The translations under genes and the position numbers were made by a program. Positions 1 through 5,017 of a DNA stretch of 8,790 bases are shown here, one piece after another. The first letter of the stretch is position 1; each line of letters opens with the position of its first letter. Origin of the DNA: Candidatus Uhrbacteria bacterium RIFOXYB2_FULL_45_11 (GTDB taxonomy: Bacteria; Patescibacteriota; Patescibacteriia; UBA9934; GWF2-40-263); the NCBI GenBank assembly GCA_001791715.1, contig MGFD01000023.1, positions 1-8,790 on the forward strand, written 5' to 3'. The notes below the pieces were generated by a model. That model was not told where the DNA came from. It made no database searches and saw only the letters and a list, made by a program, of their open reading frames with translations.

Positions 1-1
1 T

Positions 2-118
2 TTTTACACACCCGATGCGATAAAAAAAATGGCGGAAGATGCCTATGAAGTTGTTTGGGGAAACGTGCAAGATTTTCGTGGACAAAAATGGTTTATGATT
101 GTGTTACGTAAAAAATAA
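2..118 (+). CDS. C-terminal end of an unknown protein, possibly a class I methyltransferase (partial)
   Basis: An open frame enters from the left edge and codes for 38 residues before TAA at 116-118. The visible end runs FYTPDAIKKMAEDAYEVV, then a short link, then DFRGQKWFMIVLRKK. A 'Y-T-P-x-x-(I/L)-x-x-x-x-E-x-A' helix followed by a strand and a final 'W-F-hydrophobic-R-K' strand is what the last helix and beta-hairpin of many SAM-dependent class I methyltransferases look like. The SAM-binding motifs would lie outside the window, so the family is only a suggestion. The gene converges on the minus-strand pair to its right. The hairpin just after the stop has its U-run on the opposite strand, so it is not an obvious terminator for this gene. 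Confidence 0.55.
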   Translation, partial: FYTPDAIKKMAEDAYEVVWGNVQDFRGQKWFMIVLRKK

Positions 119-149
119 AAAACCCAAGTTCACATTTCTGTGACTCGGG
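108..149 (-). terminator. Intrinsic terminator of the 155-825 minus-strand pair
   Basis: On the minus strand, CCCGAGTCACA (149-139) pairs with TGTGAACTTGGG (134-123) around a GAAA loop (138-135), with one mismatch and one bulged base. It is followed directly by TTTTTTATTTTTT. The hairpin begins six bases after the stop of the 142-residue gene. In the plus direction the same hairpin is followed by mixed sequence, so it should act mainly on minus-strand transcripts. Confidence 0.8.
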
Positions 150-154
150 CGAGG

Positions 155-583
155 TCAGCCTTCTTTCTTTTCGATCCCACGCACGTAAAACGTCATGTTG
201 ATCACATCGATTTTGCCGCGATTCCTGTCACACTGAAAGGTGATGCGGATATGATCCTTCCAGGCTCGCTGAAGACTTCGGAGCTTTTTCAGCGCGTCTT
301 CCGCATCGACAAAGCCTGTTTCTTCAAGATCACCGTCTCGAATCTTCATCGTAAGTCCGAATTCCATTCTCTCCATGCGATCAATCCACTCATAGAGCGA
401 GATAGGCAGACGCCAGGATCGATGGAACTCAGGATCATCGGACCGAATCCAGTTCAGGCACGTTGCATATTCGCGACAGGACTTCGGAATGCGCGACGCA
501 AGGTCCATCGCAACTTCTTCCCATCGCTTTTTGATCGCCGCTTCCGCAGCTCGTCGATGTGCAAGTTCTTCTGGAATGTTCAT
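155..583 (-). CDS. Hypothetical protein, 142 aa, second gene of a pair
   Basis: I do not recognise the family. The ATG at 583 has AGGA six bases upstream (593-590) and overlaps the TGA of the gene before it as ATGA, so the two are probably translationally coupled. Residues 1-30 are predicted to be a charged amphipathic helix rich in Ala, Glu and Arg. The middle holds C36, C42 and several Trp/Tyr residues (W45, W57, Y64, W66). The C-terminal third looks like an alpha-beta segment, with a helix around 93-110 and strands near 111-117 and 124-135. There is no signal peptide or membrane segment, so it is probably cytoplasmic. The terminator immediately downstream supports a real gene on this strand. 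A long plus-strand frame runs across the same DNA but lacks such signals. Confidence 0.75.
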   Translation of the reverse strand: MNIPEELAHRRAAEAAIKKRWEEVAMDLASRIPKSCREYATCLNWIRSDDPEFHRSWRLPISLYEWIDRMERMEFGLTMKIRDGDLEETGFVDAEDALKKLRSLQRAWKDHIRITFQCDRNRGKIDVINMTFYVRGIEKKEG

Positions 584-825
584 CGTTGTTCCTTTGCCTT
601 GTCATGTGCCGCTTTCAGCTTGTACAGCGCGTTGCCGCAAGAAAGCGACATGTCAAGTTTGTTTGGATGCGCGCTCATGCAGTCCGTGACCGCGGCGCAC
701 ATACGCATTTGTTCCGACATTGGATCAATCCCGCGCGCGTACCAGCCAAAGCCGAGGCCAATCGCACCAACGACCAAAGCCTCGACAACAGCAAACGTAA
801 TTCGCTTCTTCAATTCTGGATTCAT
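580..825 (-). CDS. Small single-pass membrane protein, 81 aa, unknown function
   Basis: This is the first gene of the two-gene minus-strand unit. Two ATG codons lie in tandem at 828 and 825. The strong GGAGG (835-831) is two bases from the first and five from the second, so 825 is preferred. The frame stays open to 879, but that adds an unconvincing N-terminus. Residues 1-8 are charged (MNPELKKR), residues 9-30 form one hydrophobic segment rich in Gly, Val and Ala (likely membrane-spanning), and residues 31-81 are a polar tail with three cysteines (C43, C49, C63) ending in a Lys-rich helix. By the positive-inside rule the short Lys/Arg end would be cytoplasmic and the Cys tail outside, where C43 and C49 might form a disulfide; that is inference. 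I recognise no family. Overlap with the next gene suggests the two products work together. Confidence 0.7.
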   Translation of the reverse strand: MNPELKKRITFAVVEALVVGAIGLGFGWYARGIDPMSEQMRMCAAVTDCMSAHPNKLDMSLSCGNALYKLKAAHDKAKEQR

Positions 826-830
826 CATTT

Positions 831-835
831 CCTCC
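831..835 (-). promoter_or_regulatory. Shine-Dalgarno GGAGG deciding the start of the small membrane protein
   Basis: On the minus strand GGGAGG is followed by AAATGATG. Spacing is two bases to the first ATG (828) and five to the second (825). The second spacing is within the usual range, the first is not. Confidence 0.65.
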
Positions 836-838
836 CAT

Positions 839-898
839 GGCGCACGTACGCCGTTTGAGCAAGCGTAGAACTTACGCAACCTCTTGCGTTTCTTGCTT
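839..898 (-). other. Hairpin-rich leader upstream of the small membrane protein gene
   Basis: Reading the minus strand, ACGCAA (889-884) can pair with TTGCGT (879-874), while GCGTA (877-873) can instead pair with TACGC (867-863). The two stems share bases and exclude each other. An outer AGCAAG (897-892) can pair with CTTGCT (863-858). A further GGCG/CGCC stem (852-849 with 842-839) sits just before the Shine-Dalgarno sequence. No good -35/-10 pair was found between 830 and 955, so the position of the promoter is unclear. A regulatory role is speculative. Confidence 0.25.
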
Positions 899-944
899 CA
901 GCCGAAGATACCTCTATCCCCTCACGACACTGTCCATCCTGAAG

Positions 945-992
945 AGAATAAAAGGCTCGAGACACACAAACGGATTGTTTGGCATATCGAGC
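945..992 (-). terminator. Probable intrinsic terminator of terC
   Basis: Ten bases after the terC stop, the minus strand reads GCTCGA (992-987), then CAAAC (981-977) pairing with GTTTG (971-967) around AATCC, then TCGAGC (960-955). This gives two perfect stems separated by an internal loop, followed by CTTTTATTCT. The U-run is short and interrupted and the internal loop is large, so strength is uncertain. Confidence 0.5.
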
Positions 993-1001
993 AAGAATGT
1001 C

Positions 1002-1745
1002 TTACGAAAGCTCTGCGTTTGCTTGTCGGGTCATGACGCCGCGCTTTGCCGCCTTGCTGCGACGACGAAGTTCGAGTCCGATCACAAATGACGCAAACGC
1101 CATCGGGCCGTAGATGTATCCCTTTTCCACATGCTTGCCGCAGCCTTCTGCAATGAGCATGGCGCCGATGAGCACAAGGAACGAAAGCGCGAGCACTTTT
1201 ACGCTCGTGTGTTCCTGAATGAAATCACCAATCACCTTTGCAAAGACGATCATGACGATCATGGACACAACGACGGCCGCAACCATGATGCGAATATCCG
1301 TTGCCATCCCAACCGCTGTGATGACCGAGTCGAGCGAAAAGATCATATCAAGAAGCGCGATCTCGATCAGAATTCGTCGAAAACTGACGTGTCCGTTTGC
1401 ACCCTCTTTCATCTCTCCGTGCACGCCTTCAACTTCACGGAACACTTCCGTCGAAGCCTTCCACACCAAGAACAATCCGCCCGCAAGCAAGATGAGATCC
1501 CGCCACGAGAACGCATGACTCAGCACGGAAAAGACGGGCTGCACGAGCCCCATGACAAAACTAAGTGTGCACAAGAGTGCAACACGCATCAGAAGCGCGC
1601 CGCCCATTCCGATGATACGCGCGCGTTTTTGCTGCGCAGACGGAAGTCGAGAGACATTGATCGCTACCATGACGATATTGTCTATTCCGAGGACGACCTC
1701 AAGCAACACAAGCGTAAAAAACGCAACCACATTCTCAACAGACAT
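1002..1745 (-). CDS. TerC family integral membrane protein
   Basis: A 247-residue TerC-family protein. Proteins of this family are polytopic membrane proteins linked to tellurite resistance and, in Bacillus and Escherichia homologues (YkoY, YceF, Alx), to manganese export; substrate here is inferred. About seven hydrophobic segments are visible. The two family signatures hold acidic residues inside the membrane: LEVVLGIDN at 15-23 (E16, D22, N23) and LLDMIFSLDSV at 131-141 (D133, D139). The segment VKVLALSFLVLIGAMLIAEG (182-201) is also typical. A polar loop with Glu, His and Lys lies near 103-123, and the tail (226-247) is basic. The ATG at 1745 is preferred over an upstream in-frame start at 1778 because AAGGAG (1759-1754) precedes it by eight bases. 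It has its own promoter, diverges from the TrpF-like gene, and is followed by a probable terminator. Confidence 0.93.
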   Translation of the reverse strand: MSVENVVAFFTLVLLEVVLGIDNIVMVAINVSRLPSAQQKRARIIGMGGALLMRVALLCTLSFVMGLVQPVFSVLSHAFSWRDLILLAGGLFLVWKASTEVFREVEGVHGEMKEGANGHVSFRRILIEIALLDMIFSLDSVITAVGMATDIRIMVAAVVVSMIVMIVFAKVIGDFIQEHTSVKVLALSFLVLIGAMLIAEGCGKHVEKGYIYGPMAFASFVIGLELRRRSKAAKRGVMTRQANAELS

Positions 1746-1805
1746 CCGATTTTCTCCTTGATTGAGCCACTGTCTCACCTGGAACCTCTCCAGAATTGAC
1801 GCATC

Positions 1806-1834
1806 AGCATACCGAAAAAAATCGATTTCGTCAA
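1806..1834 (-). promoter_or_regulatory. Sigma-70-like promoter of terC
   Basis: The minus strand has TTGACG (1834-1829), a 17-bp spacer containing seven consecutive T, and TATGCT (1811-1806). The predicted transcript would start near 1799 and have a leader of about 54 bases before the ATG at 1745. Confidence 0.75.
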
Positions 1835-1846
1835 TAGATCATTGAC
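1830..1846. repeat. Inverted repeat formed by back-to-back -35 boxes
   Basis: GTCAAT (1830-1835) and ATTGAC (1841-1846) are perfect inverted copies separated by AGATC. They contain the -35 boxes of the divergent terC and TrpF-like promoters, with seven bases between the boxes. It could be an operator that binds one dimer and controls both genes, or a simple consequence of two facing consensus boxes. Confidence 0.55.
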
Positions 1847-1870
1847 ATTTTGTCTCATTTCCTGTAAAAG
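1842..1870 (+). promoter_or_regulatory. Sigma-70-like promoter of the TrpF-like gene
   Basis: Perfect TTGACA (1842-1847), 17-bp spacer, TAAAAG (1865-1870). The expected start near 1877 gives a leader of about 26 bases ahead of the ATG at 1903. Confidence 0.7.
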
Positions 1871-1902
1871 ATCTGCAGTCTGTTCTTTCAAAGGGGGTTC
1901 TC

Positions 1903-2676
1903 ATGTGTTCACTTACTCCATACATTGGAGTTACGGGTTTCATGGATCAGCTGCAAGTTCGCGTGATCCTTGCAAGTTTGCCGCCCACGCAACGCAAACT
2001 CATGGTAGGCGTGCTCGCGAGCTACAAATCGTTAAACAAGATTCCTAACCGGTGGACAAATCGTTTTCCGGATGTGAATCAGATTGCGGACATTTTTATT
2101 GAGGATGCGCGAGCACTGAATTTGATTCATTTCAATACAGACGATCGCGATACGATCGACCAACAACTCGCAAAATTGATTGAACTCGGTGGAGAACACC
2201 TCGACGGCTTCCAGATCAATATGATCTGGCCTGATCCAGATCTTTTGCGTCGCGCGTTTGCGCAGCGTGATTTGCGAATCGTTCTTCAAATCGGAACCAA
2301 TGCTTACAGACATGTTCAGATGAGTCCTCAAAAACTCGCCGAACGGCTTGATGCCTACAAAGAGCTCGTCACCGATATTTTGTTCGATCCGTCAGGCGGA
2401 CTCGGACATGAACTCAATGCCGATGCGGGACTCCCTGCTTTACGCGCGGTGCACGAACGCCATCCAAACATTGGCCTTGGCATTGCGGGCGGATTACATG
2501 CCGGCAGTATGCATCTTATCCATGCCGTCGCGCGTGAATTTCCTCATATAAACATCGACGCGGAAGGAAAAATCCGAGACGATGCGGACGCGCCGCTTAA
2601 TCTCCACAAAACCGCAGCGTACATAGAAGCTGCTGTTCGCGAACTCGACCCCTCTGCTCACGCATCACATGCGTGA
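1903..2676 (+). CDS. TrpF-like (phosphoribosylanthranilate isomerase fold) TIM-barrel protein
   Basis: A 257-residue protein whose strand pattern fits a (beta/alpha)8 barrel: PYIGVTGF (6-13), KLMVGVLA (32-39), LIHFNT (74-79), LDGFQINMIW (100-109), RIVLQIG (125-131), DILFDPSGGLG (158-168), NIGLGIAGGL (189-198) and INIDAEGKIR (216-225). The Gly-rich ends of strands 6 and 7 (DPSGGLG, GIAGGL) correspond to the phosphate-binding loops DxxxGGxG and AGGL of the TrpF family. The first strand lacks the usual 'KICG' cysteine motif, so isomerase activity on phosphoribosylanthranilate is doubtful; a sugar-phosphate substrate is more plausible. No tryptophan genes are nearby. The ATG follows GGGGG (1893-1897) by five bases. 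It diverges from terC and has its own promoter and terminator, so it is transcribed alone. The last residues (SAHASHA) are encoded inside the terminator hairpin. Confidence 0.8.
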   Translation: MCSLTPYIGVTGFMDQLQVRVILASLPPTQRKLMVGVLASYKSLNKIPNRWTNRFPDVNQIADIFIEDARALNLIHFNTDDRDTIDQQLAKLIELGGEHLDGFQINMIWPDPDLLRRAFAQRDLRIVLQIGTNAYRHVQMSPQKLAERLDAYKELVTDILFDPSGGLGHELNADAGLPALRAVHERHPNIGLGIAGGLHAGSMHLIHAVAREFPHINIDAEGKIRDDADAPLNLHKTAAYIEAAVRELDPSAHASHA

Positions 2677-2689
2677 GTTTTTCTTTTTT
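2657..2689 (+). terminator. Intrinsic terminator overlapping the stop codon of the TrpF-like gene
   Basis: CTCACGCA (2657-2664) and TGCGTGAG (2670-2677) form a perfect 8-bp stem around TCACA, followed by TTTTTCTTTTTT. The TGA stop (2674-2676) lies in the 3' arm and the last codons form the 5' arm and loop. Confidence 0.92.
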
Positions 2690-2692
2690 ACA

Positions 2693-2721
2693 TTGACACA
2701 ATCGTTTTTATAACATACGCT
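2693..2721 (+). promoter_or_regulatory. Promoter of the secreted beta-rich protein
   Basis: TTGACA (2693-2698), 17-bp spacer with five consecutive T, and TACGCT (2716-2721), resembling the TATGCT of the terC promoter. It begins four bases after the U-run of the preceding terminator. The predicted leader is about 31 bases. Confidence 0.6.
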
Positions 2722-2758
2722 CATCCCGCATTTTGCTTCCCTACGCAAAAGGAACACC

Positions 2759-3337
2759 ATGTTGAAAACGCTTCTTCTTGTCCTCCTCCTCGGCATCATG
2801 CAAATCCCCATCTTCGCCCATGCAGAAGAAACGGGACAAAAAACACGCACACGATTCACGCTGCACAAAGAGCATGAACTGAGTCATCACACAGAACTCT
2901 CTCTCAAGTTTGTTCTTGCCGATGATATTCAAAACAGCAATGCTTCTATCATTGCAGTAGGACTCAAAAAACACCTCACTTCTTGGATGTTTGCAGAAGC
3001 AGCGATCGGCTGGACCGGTACGCACAACGAACCGTTAGCGGAACTCTCTGTGATCGCGCATCACGCATCCTTGTGGGCAACCCTCACGTCCGAGCTGCGT
3101 ACAAAAACACTTCATGGATATTGGTTCGCACAGGGCGAGTATGCCCTCTGTAATTCCTGGCTCTATGCAGGATTGGAAAACGAATCGTGGGGTTCTTACG
3201 CGCACGAAACTTCGTGGATTGTGCACACGGGACCCAATCTCATCTTTCGATTCAAATCGATCGAAGTCGACCTCGCTGTCCACATGGACCGCAACCTGAC
3301 ATCCGAAATGGTGACACGCGTGCACTTATTTCTCTAG
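2759..3337 (+). CDS. Secreted beta-rich hypothetical protein, 192 aa
   Basis: The ATG at 2759 follows AAAAGGA (2747-2753) by five bases. Residues 1-22 are a clear signal peptide: one Lys, a hydrophobic core of Leu, Val and Ile, and a signal peptidase I site AHA before E23. There is no lipobox cysteine. The mature part (about 170 residues) is a run of likely antiparallel strands with alternating polar and hydrophobic residues, many Trp and Tyr (WMFAEAAIGW, YWFAQGEY, WLYAGLENESW) and short polar turns. It ends in VTRVHLFL with an aromatic second-last residue. This looks like a small beta-barrel or beta-sandwich. I recognise no family. It is transcribed from its own promoter, ends in a terminator that overlaps its stop, and converges on upp. 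Confidence 0.8.
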   Translation: MLKTLLLVLLLGIMQIPIFAHAEETGQKTRTRFTLHKEHELSHHTELSLKFVLADDIQNSNASIIAVGLKKHLTSWMFAEAAIGWTGTHNEPLAELSVIAHHASLWATLTSELRTKTLHGYWFAQGEYALCNSWLYAGLENESWGSYAHETSWIVHTGPNLIFRFKSIEVDLAVHMDRNLTSEMVTRVHLFL

Positions 3338-3362
3338 CACATCAATGATGTGCTTTTTTGTT
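3336..3362 (+). terminator. Intrinsic terminator of the secreted-protein gene
   Basis: AGCACATC (3336-3343) and GATGTGCT (3347-3354) pair around AAT, followed by a run of T to 3359 and then GTT. The stop TAG (3335-3337) enters the 5' arm. The end of the T run is also the first two bases of the large inverted repeat. Confidence 0.9.
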
Positions 3363-3488
3363 GGGAACGTTTGAGGTACAGATTACAGATGGCGGCATAC
3401 AGATGTACAGATTCCTGTCCTCATGTTTGTCTTCATCTGTATATCTGTATTTCTTATCTGTAATCTGTACCTCACATGTTCCCAACAA
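3358..3488. repeat. 131-bp near-perfect inverted repeat with 4+4 TACAGAT heptamers
   Basis: The outer arms 3358-3390 and 3456-3488 pair over 33 positions with one mismatch and one G-T wobble; they include an 11-bp perfect block (TTGTTGGGAAC) and an 18-bp perfect block starting GAGGTACAGATT. After GGCGG facing TTCTT, ATACAGAT (3397-3404) pairs with 3443-3450 and TACAGAT (3406-3412) with 3435-3441, leaving a 22-base loop. TACAGAT occurs at 3377, 3384, 3398 and 3406; its complement ATCTGTA occurs at 3435, 3443, 3456 and 3463. The element exactly fills the space between two convergent terminators and has no coding frame that looks real. It may be a miniature mobile element, a lineage-specific intergenic repeat, or a transcript-end structure. 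Confidence 0.92.
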
Positions 3489-3489
3489 C

Positions 3490-3516
3490 AAAAAAATCGA
3501 GTCATTAAAACTCGAT
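3490..3516 (-). terminator. Intrinsic terminator of upp
   Basis: On the minus strand ATCGAGT (3516-3510) pairs with ACTCGAT (3502-3496) around a 7-base loop, then a run of T to 3490. The stem starts four bases after the upp stop, and the T run abuts the large inverted repeat. Confidence 0.88.
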
Positions 3517-3520
3517 AGAA

Positions 3521-4165
3521 TCACATCGTCGGAAACAGCCGATCTCCTGCGTCGCCAAGACCTGGCATGATGTACCCGTGTTCGTTCAAACGCTCGTCCA
3601 TTGCACCGATGAAAATCGGAACATCTGGATGCGCCTTCTGAAGACGCTCTGCACCTTCTGGCGCGCCGAGGATGCCGACAAAGATAATGCGTCTTGCAAG
3701 ACCATTGGTTGCACCCGCGCGCTTGAGATGCTCGATCGCAAGACATGCACTACCGCCGGTTGCAAGCATGGGATCCAGAACAAAACAGGTATCCACATTC
3801 CACGGAATCTTTTCGGGAACTTTACTTCCATGAAATTCAGGCTGGAGCGTTTGCTCATTGCGTGACATGGACATATGCCAAACGTACGCATTTGGCAAAA
3901 AGCCCAGGAACGCAGAAAGCATGCCGCTCCCTGCACGCATGATCGGAATCAACGCTTGCTGACCACTCAGTTCATATCCAACAGCATCTGCAAGAGGTGT
4001 CTGAACATCGCAGATCGATGTTGTCAGATACGACACAGCTTCAGCGGCAAGGACTTGCGTCATGCGATGCAACTCACGCCGAAACTCTTCATGTGTGGTG
4101 TATTTATTGCGCAGACGCGAAAGAGCAACGCGCACAATAGGATGTGAAGAAACAACAAGGGACAT
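3521..4165 (-). CDS. upp: Uracil phosphoribosyltransferase
   Basis: Cytosolic salvage enzyme that joins uracil and PRPP to give UMP and pyrophosphate. The 214-residue length matches the family (about 208-210). The PRPP-binding motif is FVLDPMLATGGSA (128-140), the IMRAGSGM block (75-82) corresponds to the family's PILRAG loop, and the C-terminal uracil-binding signature is GYIMPGLGDAGDRLF (197-211). The PxTM ending replaces the usual FGTK. The ATG at 4165 is chosen over an upstream in-frame start at 4213 because GGAGG precedes it by about six bases and the family begins near here. A strong promoter lies just upstream, shared in a divergent arrangement with the 232-residue gene, and a terminator follows closely, so upp is a single-gene unit. 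All motif residues appear intact. Confidence 0.96.
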   Translation of the reverse strand: MSLVVSSHPIVRVALSRLRNKYTTHEEFRRELHRMTQVLAAEAVSYLTTSICDVQTPLADAVGYELSGQQALIPIMRAGSGMLSAFLGFLPNAYVWHMSMSRNEQTLQPEFHGSKVPEKIPWNVDTCFVLDPMLATGGSACLAIEHLKRAGATNGLARRIIFVGILGAPEGAERLQKAHPDVPIFIGAMDERLNEHGYIMPGLGDAGDRLFPTM

Positions 4166-4204
4166 CGGGAACCTCCAAGACAAAAGGACAAATGAACTGG
4201 CGAG

Positions 4205-4233
4205 ATCATACAAAAAACAATCGCATAGGTCAA
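4205..4233 (-). promoter_or_regulatory. Promoter of upp
   Basis: Minus strand TTGACC (4233-4228), 17-bp spacer with six consecutive T, TATGAT (4210-4205). This is the best -10 box in the window. The predicted leader is about 33 bases. Confidence 0.8.
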
Positions 4234-4249
4234 CGTACCCTTAAATCGA

Positions 4250-4278
4250 TTGACGGACATGCTATTTTTTGCTAAAAA
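4250..4278 (+). promoter_or_regulatory. Promoter of the 232-residue gene
   Basis: TTGACG (4250-4255), 17-bp spacer with six consecutive T, TAAAAA (4273-4278). It diverges from the upp promoter with 16 bases between the -35 boxes. The predicted leader is about 29 bases. Confidence 0.65.
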
Positions 4279-4313
4279 ACACTTGTTCTTTTCACACACG
4301 CAAGGAGTCTGTC

Positions 4314-5012
4314 ATGGCTATTGATCAGATCATCCTACACATCCCAAAAGACGCACTCTTACGAATCTTAAAGGAAGAACTTGTAAAAGCGCGCACCGCA
4401 TTACCTTCTCCACATCTCGTGTATCGAACAGGTTTTTCGTTCACAGAAAAAATGATCTTGCGCGACATTGTTCCAAGCGAACTTGAAACAAGCACACAAG
4501 AACTTAACACATTAGAACGTACGGGCGCCGAGCTTGCGATTCATCACGCACTCAAATTAGCGATCGAGGGCGATCTCTTCCTGGAAAATATTTCTGGTCT
4601 GATCCGATTTGCCCACATCGCCATGAAACGATGCAAGATTCCGTTTGAACGCTTCCGCATAGAACCGTCTGCGTTACACAAACGCGAATGCGCTTACTGG
4701 CGCGCGCGTGGAATACGTTATGCAAAACACCTCCACATGTGTGGAGGTGTTCGCGAATCCATGGAAGCACGCACGTGGTACCTTCACGAAATTCGTTTAG
4801 CGATGCGCATGGGGATGCTCGAAAAAAAAGAGATTGGCCTCGATCCAGCCTTGCATCATTTTTCCGTCCTTCGTCTTTTTCACGAACTAACAGATCTTCA
4901 TGCAACAGCATGTCGCCTAGAACGTGGATCAAAAACACGTTACACTCTGACGCAGCGCTACATCTATCTTGTCAGAATCATTAGTGCCGACTTCGAAGAA
5001 TATGCCGAATGA
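4314..5012 (+). CDS. Hypothetical helical protein, 232 aa
   Basis: I do not recognise a family. The ATG at 4314 follows AAGGAG (4302-4307) by six bases; a TTG at 4269 would extend the frame but lies inside the promoter. The protein appears mostly alpha-helical and cytoplasmic, with no signal peptide or membrane segment. Residues 11-30 form a charged helix, 66-86 another, and 150-205 a long helical stretch rich in Met, Leu, His and Glu. Cysteines are at 107, 126, 143 and 200, and His is frequent (77, 78, 139, 141, 158, 181, 182, 190, 196), but no spaced metal-binding motif is evident. Residues 138-147 are encoded by a perfect 26-bp palindrome. It has its own promoter and terminator and diverges from upp. 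Confidence 0.8.
   Translation: MAIDQIILHIPKDALLRILKEELVKARTALPSPHLVYRTGFSFTEKMILRDIVPSELETSTQELNTLERTGAELAIHHALKLAIEGDLFLENISGLIRFAHIAMKRCKIPFERFRIEPSALHKRECAYWRARGIRYAKHLHMCGGVRESMEARTWYLHEIRLAMRMGMLEKKEIGLDPALHHFSVLRLFHELTDLHATACRLERGSKTRYTLTQRYIYLVRIISADFEEYAE
4726..4751. repeat. Perfect palindrome inside the 232-residue gene
   Basis: AACACCTCCACA (4726-4737) and TGTGGAGGTGTT (4740-4751) are exact inverted copies separated by TG. In RNA this would give a stable stem of about 11 pairs with a tiny loop, in the middle of a coding sequence. No T-run follows on either strand. Confidence 0.85.
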
Positions 5013-5017
5013 CACTC

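Noticed and set aside
118..170. Terminator for the left-edge plus-strand gene
   Set aside because: The hairpin is present but in the plus direction is followed by mixed sequence, not a T run. Its T run is on the minus strand.
140..868. Plus-strand open frame of 242 codons across the minus-strand pair
   Set aside because: No Shine-Dalgarno or promoter, composition rich in Ser, Arg, His and Cys without folded-protein pattern, and the opposite strand has coupled genes with good Shine-Dalgarno sequences and a terminator.
829..955. Promoter for the small membrane protein gene (TGGACA with TATCTT)
   Set aside because: The spacer would be 20 bp; no pair with acceptable spacing was found.
1131..1799. 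Plus-strand open frame of 222 codons opposite terC
   Set aside because: Its His/Arg/Asp-rich composition is the mirror of a membrane-protein gene. terC has clear family motifs, a promoter and a terminator on the other strand.
3358..3488. CRISPR-like array
   Set aside because: The TACAGAT units are only seven bases, are partly contiguous and lie in inverted halves; there are no regular spacers and no cas genes.
3358..3488. Insertion sequence with terminal inverted repeats
   Set aside because: There is no room for a transposase and no flanking direct duplication was evident. A miniature non-autonomous element remains possible and is listed as such.
3342..3746. Minus-strand open frame of 134 codons covering the large inverted repeat and the end of upp
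   Set aside because: It overlaps upp out of frame, reads through the heptamer repeat and two terminators, and shows no start signals.
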